Origin: Lachnospiraceae bacterium
GTDB taxonomy: Bacteria > Bacillota > Clostridia > Lachnospirales > Lachnospiraceae
Assembly (NCBI GenBank): GCA_017550165.1
Contig: JAFZQH010000025.1
Span: 19,352 to 83,351 of the forward strand
Reading direction: 5' to 3'
DNA length: 64,000 bases
Position 1 is the stretch's first letter; every line of letters begins with the position of its first letter. The position numbers and the translations under genes are program-made. Of the stretch, positions 54,822 to 64,000 are shown piece by piece. The notes under the pieces are model-generated. The model was not told where the DNA came from. It was given only the letters and a program-made list of their open reading frames with translations, and searched no databases.

Positions 54822-55922
54822 ATGTATATTAAATCTCTGGAGCTTGATAATTACAGGAATTACAAAGAACTGAAAATGGAATTCGACAAGAATACCAATA
54901 TCCTTTACGGAGATAATGCCCAGGGTAAGACCAATATACTTGAATCCATATATGTATGCGGGACTACCAAGTCTCACAGGACTAATAAAGACAAAGAACT
55001 TATAAGCTTTGAAACAGATGAATCCCATATACGTCTTAATATAGACAAGGATTCTGTTGCATATAAGATAGATATGCATATAAAAAAGAATAAGCCTAAA
55101 GGTATTGCGGTAAACGGGGTTCCCTTAAAAAAAGCAAGTGATCTATATGGTATAGTTAATTGCATTTTTTTCTCTCCTGAAGATCTTTATATTATAAAAA
55201 GCGGTCCTGCGGAAAGAAGAAAATATATTGATATCATAATAAGCCAGCTTGATAAGCTGTATTTGGATGATCTTATCAATTACAACAGGGTCATTGATAA
55301 CAGGAATAAGCTCCTAAAGGACATCCAGTTTGATTATAGTCTTCGGGAAACCCTTGATGTATGGGATATGCAACTGTGTGAATATGGGAAAAGGATCATC
55401 GAAAAAAGAGATGAGTTTATAAAAAAGATAAGACCCATAGCAGTTGAGATACATTCAAGGATAACAGGTGGAGACGAAAAGCTGGATATAGAGTATGAAC
55501 CGAATGTGGAAAAGATCAATATTGAAGAAGACCTGTTTTTAAACAGGGAGAGAGATCTTGTTAATAAGACCACATCCGTAGGACCCCACAGGGATGATAT
55601 GCTTCTCACCATCAATGATGTGGATATAAGAAAATTCGGATCCCAGGGTCAGCAGAGAACTTCAGCTCTGACTCTGAAGCTTTCAGAGATAGAGCTTGTG
55701 AAAAAAAGCATTAATACCATGCCGGTACTTTTGCTTGATGATGTATTATCAGAGCTTGACAGTAAGAGGCAGACGGCGCTTTTAGAGAGCATGGATAATA
55801 TACAGATGATCATAACCTGTACGGGTCTTGATGAATTTGTAAAGAACCGTTTTAATCTGGATAAGATATATAAGGTTGAAGCCGGAAGTGTAACAGAGGA
55901 GAGCAGTCCGGTTCATGTTTAA
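54822..55922 (+). CDS. recF: DNA replication/repair ATPase RecF
   Basis: This 366-residue SMC-like ATPase loads RecA at gaps. It has Walker A (ILYGDNAQGKTNILESIY), the SPEDL-type linker (FFSPEDLYIIK), the signature SQGQQRTSALTLKLSE, and Walker B (LLLDDVLSELD). It starts 11 bp after the S4 gene and stops 11 bp before gyrB. Confidence 0.97.
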   Translation: MYIKSLELDNYRNYKELKMEFDKNTNILYGDNAQGKTNILESIYVCGTTKSHRTNKDKELISFETDESHIRLNIDKDSVAYKIDMHIKKNKPKGIAVNGVPLKKASDLYGIVNCIFFSPEDLYIIKSGPAERRKYIDIIISQLDKLYLDDLINYNRVIDNRNKLLKDIQFDYSLRETLDVWDMQLCEYGKRIIEKRDEFIKKIRPIAVEIHSRITGGDEKLDIEYEPNVEKINIEEDLFLNRERDLVNKTTSVGPHRDDMLLTINDVDIRKFGSQGQQRTSALTLKLSEIELVKKSINTMPVLLLDDVLSELDSKRQTALLESMDNIQMIITCTGLDEFVKNRFNLDKIYKVEAGSVTEESSPVHV

Positions 55923-55933
55923 GGAGGATATAG

Positions 55934-57853
<1,920 letters not shown>

Positions 57854-57866
57854 TGAGGAATAATTA

Positions 57867-60356
57867 ATGGATGACAAGATATTTGATACTATAAATGAGG
57901 TGGATCTTAATAACACCATGAAGGATTTCTATATAGATTACTCCATGAGTGTTATCGCAAGCCGCGCCCTGCCCGACGTGCGGGACGGCTTAAAGCCTGT
58001 TCAGAGAAGAGTCCTCTACTCCATGATCGAGCTGAACAACGGTCCGGATAAGCCTCACAGAAAATGTGCCCGTATCGTGGGTGATACCATGGGTAAATAT
58101 CATCCCCATGGAGATTCTTCCATCTATGGTGCCCTGGTCAACATGGCCCAGGATTGGTCTACAAGATATCCACTGGTAGACGGTCACGGCAACTTCGGTT
58201 CCGTAGACGGCGACGGGGCTGCTGCCATGCGTTATACTGAGGCCCGCCTTAGCAAGATATCCATGGAAATGCTTAATGATATAGGCAAGGATACCGTGGA
58301 TTTCGTTCCCAACTTCGATGATACGGAGAAAGAGCCTGCAGTATTGCCCGCAAGATATCCCAACCTCCTGGTTAACGGAACTACGGGTATAGCAGTAGGT
58401 ATGGCTACCAACATCCCGCCCCATAACCTGCGGGAAGTGATAGCAGCAGTTGTTAAGATAATCGATAATCATATAGAGGAAGACAGAGAGACTGATATCG
58501 AAGAGATACTCCAGATAGTAAAGGGACCTGATTTCCCGACTGGAGCTACCATTCTGGGTACCAGAGGCATCAAGGAAGCATTCCGTACAGGCCGGGGTAA
58601 GATCAAGGTTCGGGCCGTAACAGACGTGGAGCCTATGACCAACGGGAAGAACCGGATCGTTGTCACAGAGCTTCCCTATATGGTGAACAAGGCAAGGCTT
58701 ATAGAGAAGATAGCCGAGCTTGTTAAGGATAAGAAGATCGACGGCATAACCGATCTTCGTGACGAGTCTGACAGACAGGGTATGAGGATCTGTATTGAGC
58801 TTAGAAAAGATGTTAATACCAACATCATGCTCAATCACCTCTTTAAGCATACCCAGCTCCAGGACACATTTGGCGTTATCATGCTGGCGCTGGTGAATAA
58901 CGAGCCCAGAGTCCTTAATCTCCTTGATATGCTCAAGCTCTACCTTGAGCATCAGAAGGATGTTGTTACAAGAAGGACCAAGTATGATCTTAACAAGGCA
59001 GAGGAGAGAGCCCATATATTGGAGGGTCTCCTTATTGCCCTGGACAATATCGATGAGATAATCGCTCTTATAAAGGCGTCAAGAACTGCTCAGGAAGCCG
59101 AAGAGAAGATGATAGAGAGATTCGGACTGACTGCAGCTCAAGCTGGAGCTATTTCTGAAATGAAACTCAGACGCCTCACCGGATTAGAGAGAGAAAAGTT
59201 GGAAGAAGAGTTTAAGTCTCTTATGGTTCAAATAGCCGAGCTTAAAGCCATTTTGGTGGATGAGAAGCTTCTCCTTAAGGTCATCAAGGAAGAAATACAA
59301 GCCATTTCCAATAAATACGGTGATGATAGGAGAACAGGCATCGGATATGACGAAGAAGATTTCACGGATGAGGACCTGATCCCGGATGAAGAAGTGGTCA
59401 TTACCATGACCAATTTAGGTTATGTAAAGCGCATGACGGCGGACACCTTTAAGAGCCAGAAGCGCGGCGGCAAGGGCATCAAGGGTATGACCACCCTGGA
59501 AGAGGATTACATAGAAGAACTCTTTGCCACCACGACCCATCACTATATCATGTTCTTTACCAACATGGGGCGGGTATACCGGCTTAAGGCTTATGAGATA
59601 CCGGAGGCCGGCAGGACCGCAAGGGGAACGGCCCTTATCAACCTGATAAACCTGAATGCGGGAGAGAAGGTAACAGCTGTCATCCCCATTAAGGAATACG
59701 AAGAAGATAAGTATCTTTTTATGGTTACCAAAAAGGGTATCGTTAAGAAGACACCGGTGGTTGAGTATGCCAATGTCCGTAAGAACGGTCTTGCAGCCAT
59801 TAACTTAAGGGAAGACGATGACTTGATAGAGGTTAAGTTTACCGACAGCGACAGGGATATATTCCTGGTAACTAAGTTCGGTCAGTGTATAAGGTTCAAT
59901 GAAAAAGACGTTCGCCCCACAGGAAGGACTTCCATGGGAGTTCGCGGTATCAACCTTATCGACCGGGACGAGGTTGTGGGAATGCAGCTGGATATCCAGG
60001 GAGAGGCCCTTCTAATCGCGTCAGCCAATGGTCTTGGTAAGAGGACACTCATTGATCAGTTTACTGTGCAGAACCGGGGCGGCAAGGGAGTCAAGTGCTA
60101 TAAGATAACCGAGAAGACCGGTGAAGTAGTGGGTGTTAAGTCCGTTAATGAAGATAATGAGCTTATGATCATAACGACGGAAGGCATTATCATAAGAACC
60201 CCGGTAAGGGATGTCTCCGTCATGGGAAGGATCACATCGGGAGTCAAGCTTATCAACATGGATAAGGATATAACCATAGCAAGTATAGCCAAGGTAAGAG
60301 AGACACCGGATGAGGAAGATTCAGAAGAGACTGAGGGTCCTGAGACAGAAGAATAA
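57867..60356 (+). CDS. gyrA: DNA gyrase subunit A
   Basis: This 829-residue breakage-reunion subunit has a catalytic Tyr in [11 protein letters not shown] (about residue 122). The quinolone-resistance region here reads [19 protein letters not shown], with Ser and Tyr at the usual S83/D87 region (the second is Tyr-Gly rather than Asp-Thr, close to wild type for many Firmicutes). The C-terminal GyrA box QKRGGKG (about residues 530-537) identifies gyrase rather than topoisomerase IV. The acidic tail is [14 protein letters not shown]. Confidence 0.97.
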   Translation: MDDKIFDTINEVDLNNTMKDFYIDYSMSVIASRALPDVRDGLKPVQRRVLYSMIELNNGPDKPHRKCARIVGDTMGKYHPHGDSSIYGALVNMAQDWSTRYPLVDGHGNFGSVDGDGAAAMRYTEARLSKISMEMLNDIGKDTVDFVPNFDDTEKEPAVLPARYPNLLVNGTTGIAVGMATNIPPHNLREVIAAVVKIIDNHIEEDRETDIEEILQIVKGPDFPTGATILGTRGIKEAFRTGRGKIKVRAVTDVEPMTNGKNRIVVTELPYMVNKARLIEKIAELVKDKKIDGITDLRDESDRQGMRICIELRKDVNTNIMLNHLFKHTQLQDTFGVIMLALVNNEPRVLNLLDMLKLYLEHQKDVVTRRTKYDLNKAEERAHILEGLLIALDNIDEIIALIKASRTAQEAEEKMIERFGLTAAQAGAISEMKLRRLTGLEREKLEEEFKSLMVQIAELKAILVDEKLLLKVIKEEIQAISNKYGDDRRTGIGYDEEDFTDEDLIPDEEVVITMTNLGYVKRMTADTFKSQKRGGKGIKGMTTLEEDYIEELFATTTHHYIMFFTNMGRVYRLKAYEIPEAGRTARGTALINLINLNAGEKVTAVIPIKEYEEDKYLFMVTKKGIVKKTPVVEYANVRKNGLAAINLREDDDLIEVKFTDSDRDIFLVTKFGQCIRFNEKDVRPTGRTSMGVRGINLIDRDEVVGMQLDIQGEALLIASANGLGKRTLIDQFTVQNRGGKGVKCYKITEKTGEVVGVKSVNEDNELMIITTEGIIIRTPVRDVSVMGRITSGVKLINMDKDITIASIAKVRETPDEEDSEETEGPETEE

Positions 60357-60370
60357 ATAAATTATGATAA

Positions 60371-60402
60371 TGTGACAGGGGGACGGTCCCCCTGTCACAT
60401 TT
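60371..60402. terminator. Terminator after gyrA, a long perfect palindrome
   Basis: TGTGACAGGGGGA (60371-60383) and TCCCCCTGTCACA (60387-60399) form a 13-bp stem around CGG, followed by TTTT. On the other strand the same palindrome is preceded by AAAA, so it may act both ways. Similar GGGGACGGTCCCC palindromes are widespread in Clostridia, so it may also belong to a repeat family. Confidence 0.8.
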
Positions 60403-60487
60403 TCCTTGTCCCTTCATTAAAAATAATGCGACAATTTAGAGAAAATCTATAAAGTTTTAGAAAAAAAATGTCGAAGAAGATTATAGA

Positions 60488-60512
60488 AGGAAATATTTCC
60501 TATAAATATAAT
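60488..60512 (+). promoter_or_regulatory. Promoter with a palindrome upstream of the unknown 118-residue gene
   Basis: A consensus TATAAT (60507-60512) is preceded by a perfect 14-bp palindrome, AGGAAATATTTCCT (60488-60501), in the -35/-10 spacer position. The -35 hexamer (TAGAAG, 60484-60489) is poor, so activation or repression at the palindrome is possible. Confidence 0.45.
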
Positions 60513-60530
60513 TGAGAGGAGGTTTGAAGT

Positions 60531-60887
60531 ATGTTTTATCTTGAAGGAATCAATGATCTGAAGTTCAGATCCGAAAAACCAAAAGAAGCATCACGGAAGA
60601 TCGTAAAGACCATAAAACCTAATTTCTCAAACCTCAGCTACGACGGTTCAGACAAGGAAAATCAAATGGACCAGTTATATTTAAGCAAGGAAGCAAGGGA
60701 AGCCTTAGAGAATGACAAGAGGGAATTTAAAGATTACAATCCCTTCGGCAATGTTATAGCATTTTCAAATTCAAGAAATCCTTTAGAAACCAAGTTTTAT
60801 GTAGTAGCCGAGAATGTAGAGAATAAGATCAGCAATCTTTATGATCAGATCAATTACCTGTCCATAGAACTGAAGAAGCAGGGATAA
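60531..60887 (+). CDS. Small hydrophilic protein of unknown function
   Basis: This 118-residue protein has a good start (GAGAGGAGGT upstream). It begins MFYLEGINDLKFRSEKPKE. The C-terminal half has VAENVENKISNLYDQINYLSIELKKQG, likely a short amphipathic helix or coil. There is no signal, membrane helix or catalytic motif. It has its own promoter and terminator, between gyrA and fumarase. I do not recognise it. Confidence 0.6.
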   Translation: MFYLEGINDLKFRSEKPKEASRKIVKTIKPNFSNLSYDGSDKENQMDQLYLSKEAREALENDKREFKDYNPFGNVIAFSNSRNPLETKFYVVAENVENKISNLYDQINYLSIELKKQG

Positions 60888-60957
60888 GGTCGCAGTGAAT
60901 ACAAAAAAAGAAAAGACAGGTTAACCCATCGGCTTGAAATGGCACAGTTTTTAGAAT

Positions 60958-61005
60958 ATAATCCACAGTATGAGCGACGTACTGTGGATTATCTTTTTGC
61001 ATTTT
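60958..61005 (+). terminator. Terminator after the 118-residue gene
   Basis: ATAATCCACAGTA (60958-60970) and TACTGTGGATTAT (60980-60992) form a perfect 13-bp stem, followed by CTTTTTGCATTTTT. Confidence 0.75.
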
Positions 61006-61048
61006 TACAGTATGGTGGATTAAGGATTTTTGATGATAGGATGAACTG

Positions 61049-61888
61049 ATGAGGGAATTAGACGCAAAGGAAATTACCGACAACATTAAAGAAATGTGCA
61101 TCGAAGCGAATCTTACATTATCTGAGGATATGCGGGATGCCATTGATAAGGCCGAAAGGGACGAAACATCTCCGCTGGGGAAGAGGGTCCTTGGCCAGCT
61201 GCAGGAGAACTTAAAAGTTGCGAAAGAAGACAGGATCCCCATTTGCCAGGATACGGGCATGGCGGTGGTCTTTATCGAGATCGGTCAGGACGTGCATATC
61301 AACGGTAACTTGGAAGAGGCCATTAACGAGGGTGTTCGCTTGGGATATACTGAAGGTTATTTGAGGAAATCCGTTGTTCGCCATCCTTTAGACCGGGTCA
61401 ATACCGGTGATAATACCCCGGCTATCATTCATTACAGTATTGTTCCGGGAGAAGAGGTTAAGATCACCATTGCTCCCAAGGGCTTCGGAAGTGAGAACAT
61501 GAGCAAGGTCTGCATGCTTAAGCCGGCAGACGGAGTTGAGGGAGTAAAGAAGGCCGTCATCGAAGCAGTAGCGGCAGCAGGTCCTAATGCCTGTCCGCCG
61601 CTGGTGGTGGGAGTCGGCATCGGAGGGACCTTTGAAAAATGTGCCCTGCTGGCCAAGAAGGCGCTTACCCGCAGTTTTGATAAAAGACCATCTGATAAGA
61701 TGATAAAAGATTTAGAGGATGAACTGCTGGAGAAGATCAATAAGTCGGGCTTAGGACCCGCCGGCCTGGGTGGATCTGTGACGGCATTGAAGGTTAACAT
61801 CGAGACCTATCCTACCCATATTGCCGGATTGCCGGTGGCCATCAATATGTGCTGCCACGTGAACAGGCATGTGACGAGGAGTATATAG
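61049..61888 (+). CDS. fumA: Fumarate hydratase class I, alpha subunit
   Basis: This 279-residue [4Fe-4S] hydratase subunit interconverts fumarate and malate. The cluster Cys lie in ICQDTGMAVVF (about residue 64), in PNACPPLVVGVGIGGTFEKCALLAKKAL (about 185-205). The beta subunit follows after 85 bp. The split alpha/beta form is typical of anaerobic Clostridia, where the enzyme serves the reductive branch. The ATG is at 61049 with AGGATG upstream. The related L(+)-tartrate dehydratase is a less likely alternative. Confidence 0.92.
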   Translation: MRELDAKEITDNIKEMCIEANLTLSEDMRDAIDKAERDETSPLGKRVLGQLQENLKVAKEDRIPICQDTGMAVVFIEIGQDVHINGNLEEAINEGVRLGYTEGYLRKSVVRHPLDRVNTGDNTPAIIHYSIVPGEEVKITIAPKGFGSENMSKVCMLKPADGVEGVKKAVIEAVAAAGPNACPPLVVGVGIGGTFEKCALLAKKALTRSFDKRPSDKMIKDLEDELLEKINKSGLGPAGLGGSVTALKVNIETYPTHIAGLPVAINMCCHVNRHVTRSI

Positions 61889-61973
61889 GTGACGATTGAG
61901 CCGTGAGCGTTGGGACTTACATACTTACGTCCCAAGCTGTCTACTGCAATTAATTGAATTGTGAGGGTTTAAC

Positions 61974-62507
61974 ATGAAGGAATACAAGATTTCATTACCT
62001 ATATGTGAGAATGATATCGATACGTTGCAAGCCGGGGATTATGTGTATCTTACCGGTACGGTATATACCGCCAGAGATGCGGCGCATCTGCGGATGTACG
62101 AGGCTGCAGGACGTGGGGAAGACCTTCCCTTTGACATCAAGGGGAGCGTCATTTACTATCTGGGACCGTCTCCGGCCAGAGAAGGTCAGGTGATCGGTTC
62201 TGCGGGGCCTACCACGTCGGGGAGGATGGACAAATACACGCCGACCCTTCTTGATATGGGCTTGAAAGCCATGATCGGCAAGGGCAGAAGAAGCCCTGAG
62301 GTCATTGAGTCAATGAAAAAGAACGGGGCTGTTTATTTTGCGGCCGTGGGTGGGGCAGGAGCCCTTCTTTCCAAATGCATCAAAAGCGCGGAAGTGATCG
62401 CCTACGACGATCTGGGCACCGAAGCGATCCGTAAACTCTACGTAGAAGATCTGCCGGTTATCACCGTCATCGACAGGGAAGGAAACAATCTTTACGATAG
62501 TGTGTAA
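61974..62507 (+). CDS. fumB: Fumarate hydratase class I, beta subunit
   Basis: This 177-residue partner holds the C-terminal domain. Characteristic segments are GDYVYLTGTVYTARDAAHLRMYEAAGRGEDLPFDIKG, IGSAGPTTSGRMDKYTPTLLDMG and MIGKGRRSPEVIESMKKNGAVYFAAVGGAGALLSKCI. The start and end match the swivelling domain of class I fumarases or tartrate dehydratases. It is co-transcribed with the alpha subunit. Confidence 0.92.
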   Translation: MKEYKISLPICENDIDTLQAGDYVYLTGTVYTARDAAHLRMYEAAGRGEDLPFDIKGSVIYYLGPSPAREGQVIGSAGPTTSGRMDKYTPTLLDMGLKAMIGKGRRSPEVIESMKKNGAVYFAAVGGAGALLSKCIKSAEVIAYDDLGTEAIRKLYVEDLPVITVIDREGNNLYDSV

Positions 62508-62571
62508 CGGGGAATATTATCGGGAATTGGTAGGAGGGCAATTAATACTTTAAATAAGGGAGGATAAGACT

Positions 62572-63024
62572 ATGCTTGAGATCGGAAAGAAAGCACCGGA
62601 ATTTAGTTTACCGGATCAGAATGGAGAGATGCATTCTCTTGCAGATTACAAAGGAAAAAAGGTGATCCTGTACTTTTACCCGAAGGATAACACCTCCGGC
62701 TGCACAAAGCAGGCCTGCGGATTTGGGGAGAGGTATCCGCAGTTCCGGGAAAAGGGAGCAGTGGTCTTAGGTGTGAGCAAGGACTCTGTCGCATCTCATA
62801 AGAAATTCGAAGAGAAATACGGCCTTCCCTTCACCCTTCTTTCGGACACGGAACTGGATGTGATAAAGGCCTATGACGTATGGAAAGAGAAGAAGAATTA
62901 CGGGAAAGTATCCATGGGCGTTGTAAGGACCACATATCTTATCGATGAAAAGGGCATCATAGTCAAGGCAATGGATAAGGTAAAGGCAGCAGACAATCCG
63001 CAGGAAATGCTGGATCTGCTTTGA
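62572..63024 (+). CDS. bcp: Thioredoxin-dependent thiol peroxidase (Bcp/PrxQ)
   Basis: This 150-residue peroxiredoxin reduces hydroperoxides using thioredoxin. It has the PrxQ start APEFSLPDQNGEMHSLADYKGKKVILYFYPKDNTSGCTKQACGF, with peroxidatic Cys and resolving Cys five residues apart (about 44 and 49), diagnostic of atypical two-Cys Bcp. It is behind GGGAGG and ends in its own terminator. Confidence 0.94.
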   Translation: MLEIGKKAPEFSLPDQNGEMHSLADYKGKKVILYFYPKDNTSGCTKQACGFGERYPQFREKGAVVLGVSKDSVASHKKFEEKYGLPFTLLSDTELDVIKAYDVWKEKKNYGKVSMGVVRTTYLIDEKGIIVKAMDKVKAADNPQEMLDLL

Positions 63025-63047
63025 AAAACATAAGGATTTTTAATGGG

Positions 63048-63078
63048 TCGGCAGATTCGAAAAGAATCTGCCGATTTT
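63048..63078 (+). terminator. Terminator after bcp
   Basis: TCGGCAGATTC (63048-63058) and GAATCTGCCGA (63064-63074) form an 11-bp stem around GAAAA, followed by TTTT. Confidence 0.8.
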
Positions 63079-63167
63079 ATTGAAATACGGGGGATTCTTT
63101 GATACTATATACGTATCGAAATAGTGTATTTATGTTATAGGAAAGCTTTCAAGATGGAGGTGAGTTT

Positions 63168-63407
63168 ATGCAGGGACAGGGAATTGTATATTGCAATGAT
63201 AATCCTATCAGAACCGATGGAATAGAATGGCTTAATTCGCATATTGGCAGAATTGCAGTAGGAAAAAGGATTTCTCCAAACACAATTGATATCCTTGCAT
63301 ATTCTGATAATCTAACAGATTCAAAAGCATTGAGGAAGTATGCGAAAATAAACGACGCTTTGTATATCCGGAGCGTAGATAACAGAGGGGTGACATCTGT
63401 TGACTGA
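63168..63407 (+). CDS. Small protein of unknown function preceding a broken retropepsin
   Basis: This 79-residue protein has a strong GGAGGTGA site and ATG 63168. It begins MQGQGIVYCNDNPIRTDGIEWLNSHIGRIAV. It is hydrophilic, with one Cys and no signal or membrane helix. Its stop overlaps the TTG start of the next frame, so the two were translated together. It is lower in GC than the genes to its left. I do not recognise it. Confidence 0.5.
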   Translation: MQGQGIVYCNDNPIRTDGIEWLNSHIGRIAVGKRISPNTIDILAYSDNLTDSKALRKYAKINDALYIRSVDNRGVTSVD

Positions 63408-63896
63408 CATATCTGTTATCGCTAAAAGAGTGGGAACTGTTCATAATGTTCCTATTCAAATGGGGATGGACTTTTTTGATGCAAAATTTGATACAGGATC
63501 AAGTGTAACAATTGTTTCAGCCTCAGTTTTTTACGATGGATGAACAGACAGAGAACTAAAAAAGCTTGCAGATCGATGCGAAGAAATAGGCTGTAAACAA
63601 AGAGATTTTAATCTGCGTCGGGTCATGCTATTACTGGTTATCCTGTTTTAGCAAAGAATGTTACCATAGGCGATACGGTTTTTCCGGTCTTTAGGTACTA
63701 TTTAGCTATCAATGGACGAAAAGAAATGTCTCTATTAGGGGACGATTTCATTGATAATTGTAAATATAGTCATGAGCCGCATGGGGATATTCAGTTAACC
63801 GCTTTTGATTTTGAGCAATATGGCGAGTCAAGGGATGTTTCTCTGGACAGCGTTGAATTGTTAAGCATAATAGATGAAATCATTACATCAGAATGA
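63400..63896 (+). pseudogene. Retropepsin-like aspartic protease, broken by a stop and a frameshift
   Basis: From TTG 63400 (AGAGGGG nine bases upstream) the frame reads LTDISVIAKRVGTVHNVPIQ and then the active-site motif AKFDTGSSVTIVSASVFYDG. An in-frame TGA at 63541-63543 follows, then TDRELKKLADRCEEIGCKQRDFN. The frame then shifts near 63605-63612 and continues as SASGHAITGYPVLAKNVTIGDTVFP, YYLAINGRKEMSLLGDDFID and on to TGA 63896. The DTGS motif and the later L-L-G-D-D-F are the two hallmarks of a bacterial retropepsin (half-size aspartyl protease, active as a dimer). Total about 165 residues. It is preceded by a 79-residue partner. Confidence 0.7.
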
Positions 63897-63934
63897 AAGA
63901 TAAATAAAAGATATAGTTGAAAAGGATTGACGAA

Positions 63935-64000
63935 ATGCGCAAAGGCAGCCACAATCTGACAGCACAGCACAGCACAGCAAAGCACAGCACAGCACAGCAC
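63935..64000 (+). CDS. Start of a frame running through a pentanucleotide repeat (partial)
   Basis: AAAGGA (63921-63926) precedes ATG 63935 by 8 bases. The 22 codons reach the window edge: MRKGSHNLTAQHSTAKHSTA and on. From 63961 the codons are built on 5-base units, so each three units add TAQHS-like residues. The open frame, spaced site and repeat together suggest a gene whose frame depends on repeat number. The body of the protein is outside the window, so no function can be given. Confidence 0.45.
   Translation, partial: MRKGSHNLTAQHSTAKHSTAQH
63961..64000 (+). repeat. Pentanucleotide tandem repeat (AGCAC)n
   Basis: Eight 5-bp units fill 63961-64000: three AGCAC, one AGCAA, then four AGCAC. 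The array meets the window edge, so its full length is unknown. Units of five are not a multiple of three, so changes in number shift any frame crossing it. Confidence 0.9.

Noticed and set aside
63791..64000. A minus-strand frame starting MLCCAVLCCAVLCC
   Set aside because: It is made by the pentanucleotide array and the antisense of the retropepsin remnant. Repetitive Cys/Leu is a repeat artefact.

Overview
The window comes from the replication-origin region of a Gram-positive Clostridia chromosome, most likely a Lachnospiraceae relative (Butyrivibrio/Roseburia-like). The order rpmH-rnpA-yidD-yidC-jag-mnmE-mnmG-rsmG to the left and dnaA-dnaN-S4 gene-recF-gyrB-gyrA to the right is the classic Firmicute origin. 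Clostridial markers include a DUF4446 gene beside parB, a DUF3881-like gene, a PduL phosphotransacylase and a class B sortase. Genes left of about 51.8 kb lie mostly on the minus strand and those to the right on the plus strand, so transcription mainly runs away from the origin.

Layout. 0-8.7 kb: start of a probable DMT/EamA permease, a ptsI-like gene broken by an in-frame stop, an SsuABC-type transporter with an alpha/beta hydrolase, a soluble chemoreceptor-like protein, a PAP2 phosphatase, a histidine phosphatase, a small membrane protein and pduL. 8.7-18 kb: tRNA-Lys and one 2987-residue secreted multidomain protein. 18-22.6 kb: an iron-sulfur/cysteine block (iscS-iscU-metY-cysK) divergent from an IscR-like Rrf2 regulator. 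22.6-26.2 kb: a cation/proton antiporter, trmB and a D,D-carboxypeptidase. 26.15-39 kb: a cell-surface island with a 154-bp inverted-repeat element, a repeat-rich membrane protein, a Ser-rich MPRTG-anchored protein, a transglutaminase-like adhesin, a class B sortase, and a divergent Gly-rich surface protein translationally coupled to a TetR regulator. 39-51.7 kb: tRNA-Arg, serS, parB, parA, a parS cluster, a LuxR-type regulator, and the tRNA-modification and membrane-insertion genes of the origin left arm. 51.7-60.4 kb: oriC, dnaA through gyrA. 60.4-64 kb: a small unknown gene, the two subunits of class I fumarase, a Bcp peroxiredoxin, a broken retropepsin-like cassette, and the start of an open frame running through a pentanucleotide repeat.

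How the genes work together. The sortase, its candidate substrate, the transglutaminase protein and the Gly-rich protein form a surface module. Its two outward promoters share one intergenic region, and a perfect palindrome there overlaps the plus-strand -10. The TetR encoded at the far end of that plus-strand operon is the natural candidate to bind it (inference). The Rrf2 regulator faces the iscS-iscU-metY-cysK block across a region with two near-consensus promoters and inverted repeats, linking cysteine synthesis to Fe-S cluster assembly. ParA, ParB and three parS palindromes lie 8-10 kb from the DnaA boxes and provide origin segregation.

The least routine items are the phase-variation-like repeat at the right edge, the 154-bp three-way-junction element, the DHp-like/LuxR fusion beside parS, the C-terminal module shared by surface proteins that lack sorting signals, and the palindrome controlling the surface-protein/TetR operon. 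All assignments come from reading the sequence; no database search was run.
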